Positions 45,136-53,609 are shown, counted from the stretch's first letter. The stretch: DNA of 64,000 bases from Lentzea flava (GCF_014648475.1 NZ_BMRE01000002.1:62001-126000), one strand, 5' to 3'. Program-made: numbers and translations. Notes: generated from the letters alone by a model not told the origin.

Positions 45136-45149
45136 CTACTAGCGGGTAG
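45136..45149. promoter_or_regulatory. Lipid-regulon box 1 in the fadA2/fabG4 divergent promoter
   Basis: CTACTAGCGGGTAG, a palindrome directly upstream of the fadA2 -10. It is paired with the box at 45152, 16 bp start to start. Confidence 0.75.
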
Positions 45150-45151
45150 AC

Positions 45152-45165
45152 TTACTAGCGAGTAG
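45152..45165. promoter_or_regulatory. Lipid-regulon box 2 in the fadA2/fabG4 divergent promoter
   Basis: TTACTAGCGAGTAG. It overlaps the fabG4 -10 TAGGTT (45163-45168), which lies 7 bases before GTG 45176. Repressor bound here would block fabG4. Confidence 0.75.
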
Positions 45166-45175
45166 GTTGTGTGAC

Positions 45176-46411
45176 GTGGACAGGTACCAGAAGTTCGCAT
45201 CGTCGGGGCTCGGTCGCCAGCTCGTGCGCAGGCTCGGCCTGCCGAACCCCTATCCACTGCGCCGCGACGCCGCTTTGGCCACACCCGTGCTGGTCGGTGG
45301 CGCCTCCCGGCTGCCCTTTCTGAAGCAGCTCGAAACAGGGTCCGCCCCTTACGGCGCGTTGGTGTTCGACGCGTCCGACCTCACTTCCGTCGCTGACCTG
45401 CGACAGCTGCACGACTTCTTCCACCCGGTGATCACGCAGCTCGGGCCGTGCGGGCGGGTGATCGTCATCGGGCGGTCGCCGGACTCCGTGGCGCAGCGAG
45501 CACTGGAGGGCTTCGTCCGCTCGGTCGGCAAGGAGCTGCGGCGCGGCGGCACGGCGAACCTCGTGTACGTGGCGGACGGTGCCGAGGACGGCGTCGAATC
45601 CACGCTGCGGTTCCTGCTGTCCGGGCGGTCGGCCTACGTGTCCGGGCAGGTCATCCACATCTCCGGGGCTGCCTCGACCGGCACGCTGGAGGGCAAGGTC
45701 GCGCTGGTCACCGGTGCTTCGCGGGGCATCGGCGAGGCGATCGCCACGACGCTGGGCCGCGACGGGGCGCACGTGATCTGCCTGGACGTTCCGGCCGCCG
45801 GCGACGAGCTGTCGAAGGTCGCGAACGCCGTCGGCGGGTCGGCGTTGCAGCTCGACATCACCGGAGATCCGTCCCGGTTGACGTCCTACCTGCTCGAACG
45901 GCACGGCGGCGTGGACATCGTCGTGCACAACGCGGGCATCACGCGGGACAAGACGTTGGCGCGCATGGACTCCTCGCTGTGGGACGCGGTGCTGGAGGTC
46001 AACCTCGCCTGCCAGGAGCGGATCAACGCGGCGCTGCTCGAAGGCGACGTGCTGCGCGCGGGCGGACGGATCGTCGGGGTGTCGTCGATCGCGGGCATCG
46101 CGGGCAACGTCGGCCAGACCAACTACGCGACGTCGAAGGCGGGCGTGATCGGGATGGTCAACTCCCTGGCGCCTGTCCTGGCTGCTCGTGGGGCCACGAT
46201 CAACGCCGTCGCACCCGGTTTCATCGAGACGAAGATGACCGCGGCCGTGCCGTTCCTGACCCGTGAGGTCGGACGCCGGATGAACAGCCTGGCGCAGGGC
46301 GGCCTGCCGGTCGACGTGGCGGAGACGGTGGCGTGGTTCGCGTCGCCGGGATCCGGTGGCGTGAACGGGAACGTCGTGCGCGTGTGCGGCCAGATGCTGC
46401 TGGGGGCCTGA
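45176..46411 (+). CDS. fabG4: 3-oxoacyl reductase, FabG4-like (long SDR)
   Basis: 411 residues. An N-terminal 160-residue SDR-like domain has lost its nucleotide motif (long FabG architecture). The active domain follows: VTGASRGIGEAIATTLG, HNAG, SSIAGIAGNVGQTNYATSKAG (Ser, Tyr, Lys). Mycobacterial FabG4 reduces long 3-oxoacyl-CoA. GTG 45176 starts DRYQKFASSGLGRQL, like FabG4. It overlaps the next gene by TGATG. Confidence 0.94.
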   Translation: MDRYQKFASSGLGRQLVRRLGLPNPYPLRRDAALATPVLVGGASRLPFLKQLETGSAPYGALVFDASDLTSVADLRQLHDFFHPVITQLGPCGRVIVIGRSPDSVAQRALEGFVRSVGKELRRGGTANLVYVADGAEDGVESTLRFLLSGRSAYVSGQVIHISGAASTGTLEGKVALVTGASRGIGEAIATTLGRDGAHVICLDVPAAGDELSKVANAVGGSALQLDITGDPSRLTSYLLERHGGVDIVVHNAGITRDKTLARMDSSLWDAVLEVNLACQERINAALLEGDVLRAGGRIVGVSSIAGIAGNVGQTNYATSKAGVIGMVNSLAPVLAARGATINAVAPGFIETKMTAAVPFLTREVGRRMNSLAQGGLPVDVAETVAWFASPGSGGVNGNVVRVCGQMLLGA

Positions 46412-47184
46412 TGTTGTTGCGTGCCGCCCTGACGTCGTTCCGGCGTGGGGAAACCCTGGCCGCCCAGCCGGTTTCGGCCACTTTCGACGTCTCGTTGAAG
46501 CACCTGACGGCCTACAACGCGGTGTGCGGGTTCGGGTTGCGCGACGCGTTGCCGTTGACCTACCCGCACGTGCTGGGTTTTCCGTTGCAGATGAAGCTGA
46601 TGACGGGGGCGGGCTTCCCGTTCCCGTTGCCCGGCCTGGTGCACGTCGCGAACCGGATCACGCAGTCGCGGCCGCTGGCGCTGTGCGAACCGCTGGAGAT
46701 CACCGTGTCGGCACGTGATCTCCGCCCGCACCCGCAGGGGATGCAGGTCGACGTCGTGACGTCGGTTTCCGGTGTCTGGGAAGGGGTTTCGACCTATCTG
46801 CGGCGGACCGGAGGCTCTTCGGGTTCGAGCGAGGAGCTGCAGCGGCCGGTCGGGTCGGCGGTGTGGCGGGTGCCTGGGGACATCGGGCGGCGGTACGCGG
46901 CCGTGTCCGGTGACCGGAACCCGATCCACCTGTACCCGTTGAGCGCCAAGCTGTTCGGGTTCAAGCGGGCGATCGCGCACGGGATGTGGACGAAAGCGCG
47001 TTGCCTGGCCGCGCTGGAAGGACGGCTGCCGGAGGCCGTGACCGTCGACGTCCGGTTCAAGAAGCCGCTGCTGATCCCCGGTCGCGTCGAGTTCTCGGCA
47101 CGCGAGAACGGTTCCGGCTGGGAGTTCGCCGTGTGGGGCAAGGGACCCCACCTGGTGGGCTCAGCCCAAGATCTAACGCCGTGA
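46411..47184 (+). CDS. htdX: MaoC-like 3-hydroxyacyl-thioester dehydratase, HtdX-like
   Basis: 257 residues with two hot-dog halves. The C-terminal half has the hydratase-2 motif YAAVSGDRNPIHLYPLSAKLFGFKRAIAHGMW with its Asp/His pair. It catalyses hydration or dehydration of 3-hydroxyacyl-CoA. ATG overlaps the fabG4 stop by one base, as in the mycobacterial fabG4-htdX pair. Its end overlaps the convergent TetR by 12 bp. Confidence 0.93.
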   Translation: MLLRAALTSFRRGETLAAQPVSATFDVSLKHLTAYNAVCGFGLRDALPLTYPHVLGFPLQMKLMTGAGFPFPLPGLVHVANRITQSRPLALCEPLEITVSARDLRPHPQGMQVDVVTSVSGVWEGVSTYLRRTGGSSGSSEELQRPVGSAVWRVPGDIGRRYAAVSGDRNPIHLYPLSAKLFGFKRAIAHGMWTKARCLAALEGRLPEAVTVDVRFKKPLLIPGRVEFSARENGSGWEFAVWGKGPHLVGSAQDLTP

Positions 47185-47808
47185 CGGCGGGTGCCAGACG
47201 TTGCCCTCGACGAGGTCGCCGAAGCCCATCCAGACGAGGTTCATGAGGCGTGCGGCGACGACGCCGGCGGGTTCCTCCGGGTGGTCGAGCCACCACTCCG
47301 CGAGCGACTCGCCGGCCCCGACCAGCGCGGCGGCCAATGACTCGGCCTCGAGCTTGGTCGCCGGTGCCTTCGTCGACTGGGTGAGCAGCGCCGCGACCAG
47401 CGACACCGCCCGCGTGCGCATGTCCGTGAGCTCGACCGCGAACGGCCCGCCCTGGGTCGACGCCTGGCGGTGCAGCACCATCCAGCTCGCCCGGTTCTCC
47501 CCGACGAACCCGAAGAACGCCCTGAGGCCGCTCCACAGCTGCACGTCGGGTTCCTGGTCGGGCTCGACGCCGGTCGCGATGGCCTCCATCATCCGGGTGG
47601 CCTCACGCCGGATGCAGGTCGCGAAGAGCTCTTCCTTCGAACCGAGGTAGGCGTAGAGCATCGGCTTGGAGATGCCGGCGACCTCGGAGATCTCGTCCAT
47701 CGAGGCCGCGTGGAAGCCGAGCCGCGAGAACACGTCGACGGCGGCGTCCATGATCTGCCGCTCGCGCACCGCGCGTGGCAAGCGCTTGGCTCGACCTTCT
47801 GTGCGCAT
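47173..47808 (-). CDS. TetR family regulator, candidate controller of the lipid regulon
   Basis: 211 residues. RERQIMDAAVDVFSRLGFHAASMDEISEVAGISKPMLYAYLGSKEELFATCI is a standard TetR domain; the C-terminal ligand domain is helical. A TetR gene also sits beside htdX-fabG4-fadA2 in mycobacteria (Rv0238). Its -10 GATAAT (47841-47836) is next to paired boxes at 47862 and 47878. I infer that acyl-CoA or a fatty acid releases it; the ligand is unproven. Confidence 0.92.
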   Translation of the reverse strand: MRTEGRAKRLPRAVRERQIMDAAVDVFSRLGFHAASMDEISEVAGISKPMLYAYLGSKEELFATCIRREATRMMEAIATGVEPDQEPDVQLWSGLRAFFGFVGENRASWMVLHRQASTQGGPFAVELTDMRTRAVSLVAALLTQSTKAPATKLEAESLAAALVGAGESLAEWWLDHPEEPAGVVAARLMNLVWMGFGDLVEGNVWHPPSRR

Positions 47809-47861
47809 GAAACCCCCTCGGTATGGAGGAACAAGATTATCCGATCGGCTTGCCGCGCTAT

Positions 47862-47875
47862 CTACTCGCCAGTAG
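47862..47875. promoter_or_regulatory. Lipid-regulon box 1 between tetR and SCP2 gene
   Basis: CTACTCGCCAGTAG, overlapping the expected -35 of the tetR promoter. Paired with 47878, 16 bp apart, as in the fadA2/fabG4 promoter. Confidence 0.75.
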
Positions 47876-47877
47876 TC

Positions 47878-47891
47878 TTACTCACGAGTAG
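47878..47891. promoter_or_regulatory. Lipid-regulon box 2 between tetR and SCP2 gene
   Basis: TTACTCACGAGTAG, ending 18 bp before the SCP2-gene start codon and 5 bp before its AGGAGG ribosome site. Confidence 0.75.
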
Positions 47892-47909
47892 GTACCAGGA
47901 GGTGTGTCA

Positions 47910-48539
47910 ATGACGCTCGACCTCACCACCGAGGCGATCGCGAAGCTCAGCCCGGCTGAGCTGATCAGCACGCTGCAGCAGATCTCGCCGGACGATCCCG
48001 CGCTCAAGGACGTGAACATCGACGTCGTCGCCCGCGGCATCGACCCGAAGAAGCTGGGCAAGGACGACTTCGCGGCCCTGCTGTCCGCGCTGGGCAGGCT
48101 CGCCGACGGCGGCGCCGACCTCGACCTGGCGAAGATGGACCCGTCCAACTTCGCCCGCATCATCTCGCGCGCCTCGAAGGACCAGATCGAGGGCGTCGTC
48201 TCGGACCCGGCGCTGCGCACGCGCGTGCTGGACGAGGTGTTCCGCCGCATGGAGGTCCACTTCCGCGCGGACCGGGCCGGCGCCACCCGTGCCGTCGTGC
48301 ACTTCCACGTGCTGGAGGACGTCTACGAGGCCATCATCGAAGACGCGACCTGCACCATCAACAAGGGCGTGACGCGCGAGGCCCGTGCCGTCGTGACGCT
48401 GACGCCCGCCGACTTCCTGAAGCTCGCGACCGGCAACGCCTCCGCTCCCGTGCTGTTCATGACGGGCAAGCTGAAGGTGAAGGGCGACCTGGGGTTCGCG
48501 GCCGGGTTCATGAGCCTCTTCAACATCCCGAAGGCCTAG
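47910..48539 (+). CDS. SCP2 sterol-carrier-domain protein
   Basis: 209 residues. The C-terminal SCP2 fold (about 115-209, with VVHFHVLEDVYEAIIEDATCTINKGVTREARAVVTLTPADFLKLATGNASAPVLFMTGKLKVKGDLGFA) would bind acyl-CoA or lipid in a hydrophobic tunnel. The N-terminal 100 residues are a helical extension. ATG 47910 with AGGAGG 7 bases upstream was chosen over GTG 47904. It lies 10 bp before the acyl-CoA dehydrogenase and is likely in one operon with it. Confidence 0.9.
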   Translation: MTLDLTTEAIAKLSPAELISTLQQISPDDPALKDVNIDVVARGIDPKKLGKDDFAALLSALGRLADGGADLDLAKMDPSNFARIISRASKDQIEGVVSDPALRTRVLDEVFRRMEVHFRADRAGATRAVVHFHVLEDVYEAIIEDATCTINKGVTREARAVVTLTPADFLKLATGNASAPVLFMTGKLKVKGDLGFAAGFMSLFNIPKA

Positions 48540-48549
48540 GAGAGATTCA

Positions 48550-49764
48550 GTGGGTGGCTTCTCGCTCGAGCTGAACGAAGACCAGACCGACCTGCGCGAC
48601 TGGGTGCACGGTTTCGCTCGCGACGTGATCAGGCCGGCGGCCTCCGAGTGGGACGAGCGCGAGGAGACGCCGTGGCCGGTGATCCAGGAGGCGGCGAAGA
48701 TCGGCCTCTACGGCTTCGAGGCCCTCGCGACCTGGTTCGCGGACCCGATCGGCCTGTCCCTGCCCATCGCCACCGAAGAGCTGTTCTGGGGTGACGCCGG
48801 CATCGCGCTCTCGCTGATGGGCACCGGCCTGGCCGTCGCGGGCATCTTCGCCTCCGGCGAGCCCGAGCAGCTGGCCGAGTGGGTGCCGGAGTGCTTCGGC
48901 GACGAGAACGAGCCGAAGCTGGCCGCGTTCTGCGCCTCCGAGCCCCAGGCGGGCTCCGACGTGGCGGGCTACCGCACGCGCGCCCGCTACGACGAGGCCA
49001 CCGACGAGTGGGTCATCAACGGCCAGAAGGCGTGGGCCACCAACGGCGGCATCGCGAACGTGCACGTCGTGACCGCTGTCGTCGACCCGTCGCTCGGCGC
49101 TCGCGGCCAGGCAGGTTTCATCGTCCCGCCGGGCACGCCGGGCCTGTCGTCGCCGGGCAAGATCAAGAAGCACGGCATGCGCGCCTCGCACACCGCCGAC
49201 GTGTTCTTCGACGACGTGCGCGTGCCCGGCCGTTGCGTGCTGGGCGGCCGGGAGCGGCTGGAGGCCCGGCTGGCGCGTGCCCGCGAGGGCCAGAAGGCCG
49301 GCGGACAGGCCGCGATGGCGACGTTCGAGACCACCCGCCCGACCGTCGGCGCGATGGCCGTCGGTGTCGCCCGAGCCGCCTACGAGTACGCGCTGGACTA
49401 CGCGAAGGACCGCGAGGCGTTCGGGCGAAAGATCATCGAGAACCAGTCGATCGCGTTCGACCTCGCGAACATGCGGATGGAGATCGACGCGGCGCGGCTG
49501 CTGGTGTGGCGCGCGGCGTGGATGGGGCGCAACAACGTGCCATTCACCGCGGGTGAGGGCTCGATGTCGAAGCTCAAGGCGTCCGAGGTGTCGGTGTGGG
49601 CGACCGAGCGGGCGATCCACATCCTCGGTGGGGCCGGGTACACGCGGGAGCACCCGGTGGAGCGGATGCACCGGGACTCCAAGATCTTCACCATCTTCGA
49701 GGGGACCTCGGAGATCCAGCGGCTCGTCGTGTCGCGCGCGATCTCCGGGATGCAGATCAAGTGA
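48550..49764 (+). CDS. Acyl-CoA dehydrogenase
   Basis: 404 residues, the short family form. FAD/substrate motif FCASEPQAGSDVAGYRTRA, TNGGIANVHVV, and the catalytic Glu in IFEGTSEIQRLVVSRAI. GTG 48550 has AGGAGAG upstream. It likely works on a specific acyl-CoA chosen by its SCP2 partner; the substrate cannot be read off. It shares electron flow via ETF with the other dehydrogenase here. Confidence 0.95.
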   Translation: MGGFSLELNEDQTDLRDWVHGFARDVIRPAASEWDEREETPWPVIQEAAKIGLYGFEALATWFADPIGLSLPIATEELFWGDAGIALSLMGTGLAVAGIFASGEPEQLAEWVPECFGDENEPKLAAFCASEPQAGSDVAGYRTRARYDEATDEWVINGQKAWATNGGIANVHVVTAVVDPSLGARGQAGFIVPPGTPGLSSPGKIKKHGMRASHTADVFFDDVRVPGRCVLGGRERLEARLARAREGQKAGGQAAMATFETTRPTVGAMAVGVARAAYEYALDYAKDREAFGRKIIENQSIAFDLANMRMEIDAARLLVWRAAWMGRNNVPFTAGEGSMSKLKASEVSVWATERAIHILGGAGYTREHPVERMHRDSKIFTIFEGTSEIQRLVVSRAISGMQIK

Positions 49765-49770
49765 TTCGAC

Positions 49771-49796
49771 AGCGGGCGGCTTTCGGGCCGCCCGCT
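49771..49796. terminator. Terminator after the acyl-CoA dehydrogenase
   Basis: AGCGGGCGGC (49771-49780) pairs with GCCGCCCGCT (49787-49796) around a 6-nt loop, between convergent genes. Confidence 0.8.
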
Positions 49797-49806
49797 CTCG
49801 GTCTCG

Positions 49807-50214
49807 TCAGCAGGACCGGCCGCTGCGCCCCGACAGGGAGACGCTGTCGTGGGTCACGGTGCCCACGGCTGCCGTGCACTTGTCGTTCATCGTCCTGCTG
49901 AACGTCCACACGTCGCGCTGGTTCGGCTGGCCGAGCTCCGGCGTGGTGGACACGTCGTCCGCGCTGAGCCGGACCGACGCGCGGAACGGCGTCGTGGTCT
50001 GCACGCGGACGTGGCCGTACTTGCCACCGCAGCCCTCGAACTGCGTGATGGTGGCAACGGTGGTGGCGCCTCGTTTGACGACACCGGTCGAGCCGATCTG
50101 CACCGCGGTCGAGCAGTTCGGCGGCTTCGGTACCACCGGTACCTCGGCTGCTTGTGCGACGCCCCCGAAGAGCAGGGCTGCGCCGGTGGTGACGATTCCC
50201 AATTTGATCAGCAC
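49807..50214 (-). CDS. Secreted hypothetical protein
   Basis: 135 residues with a clear signal peptide (LIKLGIVTTGAALLFGGVAQAAEV). The mature part is small, beta-rich, and has five cysteines (NCST, EGCGG, DKCTA, final C). Likely an exported extracellular or wall-associated protein. GTG 50214 is the only fitting start. Function unknown. Confidence 0.75.
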   Translation of the reverse strand: MLIKLGIVTTGAALLFGGVAQAAEVPVVPKPPNCSTAVQIGSTGVVKRGATTVATITQFEGCGGKYGHVRVQTTTPFRASVRLSADDVSTTPELGQPNQRDVWTFSRTMNDKCTAAVGTVTHDSVSLSGRSGRSC

Positions 50215-50328
50215 GTACGTGAACGTAAGTCGCGTTGGTTAGCCGACGGTAAATCCGCGAACGCGTGCAGTAACGCCCAGATCCACTGCTCCGATCAGCC
50301 CAGTGGAACGGCGTTAGGGGGAATCGAG

Positions 50329-51057
50329 ATGCTCCCGAATGTGTACGTCCTGGCCGCCGCGGTTCTGGCCGGTGCCGCCGGCAGTGCCTACGTCGTGACG
50401 GTGGTGGACCGTCCGAAGCCGGTCGTGGTCAGTCACGTCGTGCGCGTGGTCGACGCGGAGACGGTCGAGGTGCGCGAGGGCGATCGCGTCGTGGCCGTCA
50501 AGCTCGTGAACGTCGACGCGCCTGCTGCGGACGAGTGTCTGCACGAGGAGTCCCGGAAGCGGCTCGGCGAGCTGTTGCCGGAGGGAACTCCGGTCACCGT
50601 GGCGTGGGAAGGGCAGTTCGCGGCGCTGTCCACGCGGGACGGGACGCTCGTCAACGCGGCGCTCATCGCCGACGGGCTGGCGGTGCCGACGGTCACCGGC
50701 ACGCGGTACCTGGGCAGGGCGAAGGAGGCCGGCCACGCGGCCGCCGAGCAGCAGAAAGGGCTGCATTCGCCGGACGTGCCGTGCACGTTGCCCGGGCAGG
50801 TCAGGGCGATCACCGAGGCGGCCGCCGCCGTCGAGGCCCAGTCGCTCAAGGCCGGCAAGGCCGAGCTGACGGTGGCGGCGGACACCGCCAAGTCCGCGAT
50901 CGGGCTGGTCGACCAGCTCAGCAAGCCTGGTGGGCTGACCTGGGACGCCGTGGCGCCGGTGGACCAGACGGTGTTGCTGGCGAAGGTCACCAAGGCCGTG
51001 CCGACGCTGTACCGCAAGGAAGCCGAGCTGCGGAACGTCGTCAAGGGGCTCAGGTGA
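50329..51057 (+). CDS. Membrane-anchored SNase-fold protein, possibly inactive
   Basis: 242 residues. An N-terminal hydrophobic segment (VYVLAAAVLAGAAGSAYVV) is followed by an SNase-like barrel: VVRVVDAETVEVREGDRVVAVKLVNVDAPAADECLHEESRKRLGELL, with LVNVDAP in place of the usual LxGIDAPE. The catalytic Arg before this motif is Lys and its Glu is absent, so nuclease activity is doubtful. A helical tail with AEAAAAVEAQSLK-like residues follows. GGGGGAATCGAG precedes the ATG. Confidence 0.78.
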   Translation: MLPNVYVLAAAVLAGAAGSAYVVTVVDRPKPVVVSHVVRVVDAETVEVREGDRVVAVKLVNVDAPAADECLHEESRKRLGELLPEGTPVTVAWEGQFAALSTRDGTLVNAALIADGLAVPTVTGTRYLGRAKEAGHAAAEQQKGLHSPDVPCTLPGQVRAITEAAAAVEAQSLKAGKAELTVAADTAKSAIGLVDQLSKPGGLTWDAVAPVDQTVLLAKVTKAVPTLYRKEAELRNVVKGLR

Positions 51058-51114
51058 GTTTGGTAGCCTCCGGGACGCCCCGCGGTCTGGGCGAACCCAT
51101 GTTGGAGGAACGTC

Positions 51115-52272
51115 GTGCGCACGTTGACCCATGCCGAGTTCATGGCGATGCGGCGCTTCCCCGCGCTGGACGGACTGCGCGCGTTCGCGGCCGTCATCGT
51201 GGTGTTCTTCCACTTCGGCGGCGCCGAGTGGAAGTGGCTGTCCGGGTGGGTCGGCGTCTACCTCTTCTTCGTGCTGTCCGGCTTCCTGATCACCACGCTG
51301 CTGCTGCGCGAGCAGGACACCAAGGGCCGGATCTCGCTCAAGAACTTCTACATCCGGCGCGTGTTCCGGATCATGCCGCCCTACTTCGTGATCTTCGCCT
51401 TCATCATGGCGTTCTTCTACCTGCGCGGCGACTTCTTCACGATCCGCTACCCGGAGACGCTGAAGTACTACCTGACGTTCATGAACGAGTTCCTGCCCGA
51501 GGGCATGAAGGGCGCTCCGAACGACTACTTCTCCGGCTCGTGGACGCTCGGCATCGAGCAGAAGTTCTACCTTGTCTGGCCCGCGCTGATGGTCTTCGCG
51601 GGCGTGGCCGCCGCCCGGCGCCGCGTCTACATCGCACTGGGCGCGATGGCCGTGCTCGTCGCCTGCATCCCGCTCACCGCCGGGTGGTACACCAGCTACT
51701 CGATGACCGCGCTGTACACCTCGACGGTGCACTACGTGGTGCTGCTGATCGGCGCGCTGCTGGCGATCGTCATGAACAGCAAGCGCCTGTTCAAGCTCGT
51801 CCAGCCGCTGACCCACCCGCTGGTCGCGCCGGTCGCGATGATCGGGTTCGCCGTGCTGCACGTGAACATGGAGACCCTCTGGCACTCCACCGGCAACGCC
51901 GTGGTGCTGCTGCTGGCCTACGCGGTGCTGACGGCGATGCTGATCGTGTCGCTGCTGGGCCGCAACCCGATGACGTGGCTGCTGTCGACCGCCCCGATGC
52001 GCTTCGTCGGCGACCGCTCCTACTCGCTGTACCTGTTCCAGGGCATCGCGGGCTTCATGGTCGGCGCGCTGCTGCCCCGGTTCCAGGTCTACGGCACGCT
52101 CACGGCCGTCGTGGTCACGCTGGCGTCGTTGCTGCTCGCCGACGTGGTGTTCCGCTGGGTCGAGCACCCGGCGATCGAGCTGGGCCGCCGGATCATCGCC
52201 CGCCGCTCGAAGATGCCGGCCGCGGTCAACCCGCCGGCGAAGGAAGTGCCGCCGGTGCCGGTCGGCGCCTGA
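51115..52272 (+). CDS. Acyltransferase family 3 membrane protein
   Basis: 385 residues with about ten membrane helices. The N-terminal motif FPALDGLRAFAAVIVVFFHF contains the acyltransferase-3 signature with the His ligand. Relatives transfer acyl groups to sugars, antibiotics or cell-wall components. GGAGGAACGTC before GTG 51115 is a good ribosome site. The cytoplasmic tail is Pro-rich. The target is unknown. Confidence 0.92.
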   Translation: MRTLTHAEFMAMRRFPALDGLRAFAAVIVVFFHFGGAEWKWLSGWVGVYLFFVLSGFLITTLLLREQDTKGRISLKNFYIRRVFRIMPPYFVIFAFIMAFFYLRGDFFTIRYPETLKYYLTFMNEFLPEGMKGAPNDYFSGSWTLGIEQKFYLVWPALMVFAGVAAARRRVYIALGAMAVLVACIPLTAGWYTSYSMTALYTSTVHYVVLLIGALLAIVMNSKRLFKLVQPLTHPLVAPVAMIGFAVLHVNMETLWHSTGNAVVLLLAYAVLTAMLIVSLLGRNPMTWLLSTAPMRFVGDRSYSLYLFQGIAGFMVGALLPRFQVYGTLTAVVVTLASLLLADVVFRWVEHPAIELGRRIIARRSKMPAAVNPPAKEVPPVPVGA

Positions 52273-52276
52273 GCGA

Positions 52277-52603
52277 CTAGCCCGGCAGCCGCAGAACCGC
52301 GCCCACGCGCTTGAGCTCGCGGCGGTGCACGGCGAGCAGGACCGTGTCCTCGGCCCGGCGGAAGTGCAGGACGACGAAGTTGGGGTGCGGCGAGTCGTGG
52401 TCGGTGATCAGATCGACCCGACCCTCCTCGGGGCTGAAGATGATCCGCTCGGCCCAGATGATCTTCGTGGGACCGAAGAACAACTCGCCCTCTTCCCACT
52501 TGCCGTCCAGGAAGACATCACCGTCTCCGTAGGCGTAGTCGTCGCCTGACGGACCGATGAACTCCCCGAGCACGCCCCCGAGCACCTCGAACAAGGCAGA
52601 CAT
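52277..52603 (-). CDS. Hypothetical protein
   Basis: 108 residues. Acidic first half (GPSGDDYAYGDGDVFLDGKWEEGELFF) and beta-rich. ATG 52603 has GGGGGTC eight bases upstream; GTG 52609 is alternative. No family recognised. It lies 4 bp from the convergent acyltransferase stop. Confidence 0.6.
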   Translation of the reverse strand: MSALFEVLGGVLGEFIGPSGDDYAYGDGDVFLDGKWEEGELFFGPTKIIWAERIIFSPEEGRVDLITDHDSPHPNFVVLHFRRAEDTVLLAVHRRELKRVGAVLRLPG

Positions 52604-52671
52604 GATCACGACCCCCTTCGTTGCTACAGGAACGAGCTGGGCGCCCAGCCGGTTCCCGTGTGCGAGGTGGT

Positions 52672-53592
52672 CTAGCCGAACGGCTGTCCGGCAGCGCGCA
52701 GCCAGGCGCGCTCACGTGAGTGGTCCGGCATGGCGGGCCACCCGTTGATCTTCGCGATCAGCACCCAGTACCGCTCGGCACGCGGGTCCGCGAAGTCGGA
52801 GAACGTGCCCAGCCGCTCGACGACGCGTTCGTCGTTCGGCACGCCCAGCGCCTCCGCCCAGTTGGCGTTCACGCGGTCGACGATCTCCTTCGCGGCTTCC
52901 GACTCGGGAGCGATGCCGGCCTCGAGGGCCTGCCGCGCCTGGTCGATCGCGAAGTTGAACGCCTCCATCTGGTTGTTCTCCGGCGGACTCATGTCCATGC
53001 CGTTGCGGCGGCGTTCCTCGTGCTGCTGGGACATCCGCTTGACCGACTCGCGGAAGTCCGGGTCCTGCACGAGCTTCGCGAGCTCGACCCAGGCCTCCAG
53101 CTGCTCGGTCGTCGGGTCGTCCGGCAGCTCGATCCGCACGGATCGCATGTGCTGCTCGAACTGCGGATCCAGCTCGTAGGGCCCGAACACCTCCTCGAAG
53201 AAGTCGTCGAGGATGCGCTGGCGCTCCTCGTCCGACATCCGTGCCAACTCGTTCATCAGTTCCATCTCCCCTCCTTTGGCGACGGCGCGCAGGACGGCGC
53301 GGCGCAGCCGCAACGTCTTCATCTGTGCGTCGATCGCTTCCGCATGTGCCCGCGCCACGTCGGTCACCGTCACCTCGCGGGCGAGAATCCGCCCGGCGGT
53401 CGGCAGGTCCACGCCCAGATCCCTGAGCGTGCGGACCAGCTTGAGCTTCGCGACCGCCTCACCGTCGTAGGTCCGGTAGCCGCCGACCGTTCTCGAGGTG
53501 GGCGGGATGAGGCCCTGGTCGGAGTAGAACCGGATTGTTCTGACGGTGAGGCCGGTCATCTTGGCCAGCTCGCCGATCTGGTAGCGCGTCAC
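52672..53592 (-). CDS. MerR family transcriptional regulator
   Basis: 306 residues. N-terminal MerR winged helix: YQIGELAKMTGLTVRTIRFYSDQGLIPPTSR, then GGYRTYDGEAVAKLKLVRTLRDLGVDLPTAGRIL. A long helical C-terminal part (EERQRILDDFFEEVFG, QHEERRRNGMDMSPPENNQMEAFN) may bind an effector. GTG 53592 starts TRYQ. A perfect dyad (53610-53624) next to a -35 in its promoter is probably its own site. Confidence 0.92.
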   Translation of the reverse strand: MTRYQIGELAKMTGLTVRTIRFYSDQGLIPPTSRTVGGYRTYDGEAVAKLKLVRTLRDLGVDLPTAGRILAREVTVTDVARAHAEAIDAQMKTLRLRRAVLRAVAKGGEMELMNELARMSDEERQRILDDFFEEVFGPYELDPQFEQHMRSVRIELPDDPTTEQLEAWVELAKLVQDPDFRESVKRMSQQHEERRRNGMDMSPPENNQMEAFNFAIDQARQALEAGIAPESEAAKEIVDRVNANWAEALGVPNDERVVERLGTFSDFADPRAERYWVLIAKINGWPAMPDHSRERAWLRAAGQPFG

Positions 53593-53609
53593 GGGGACAA
53601 CTCTGAACC

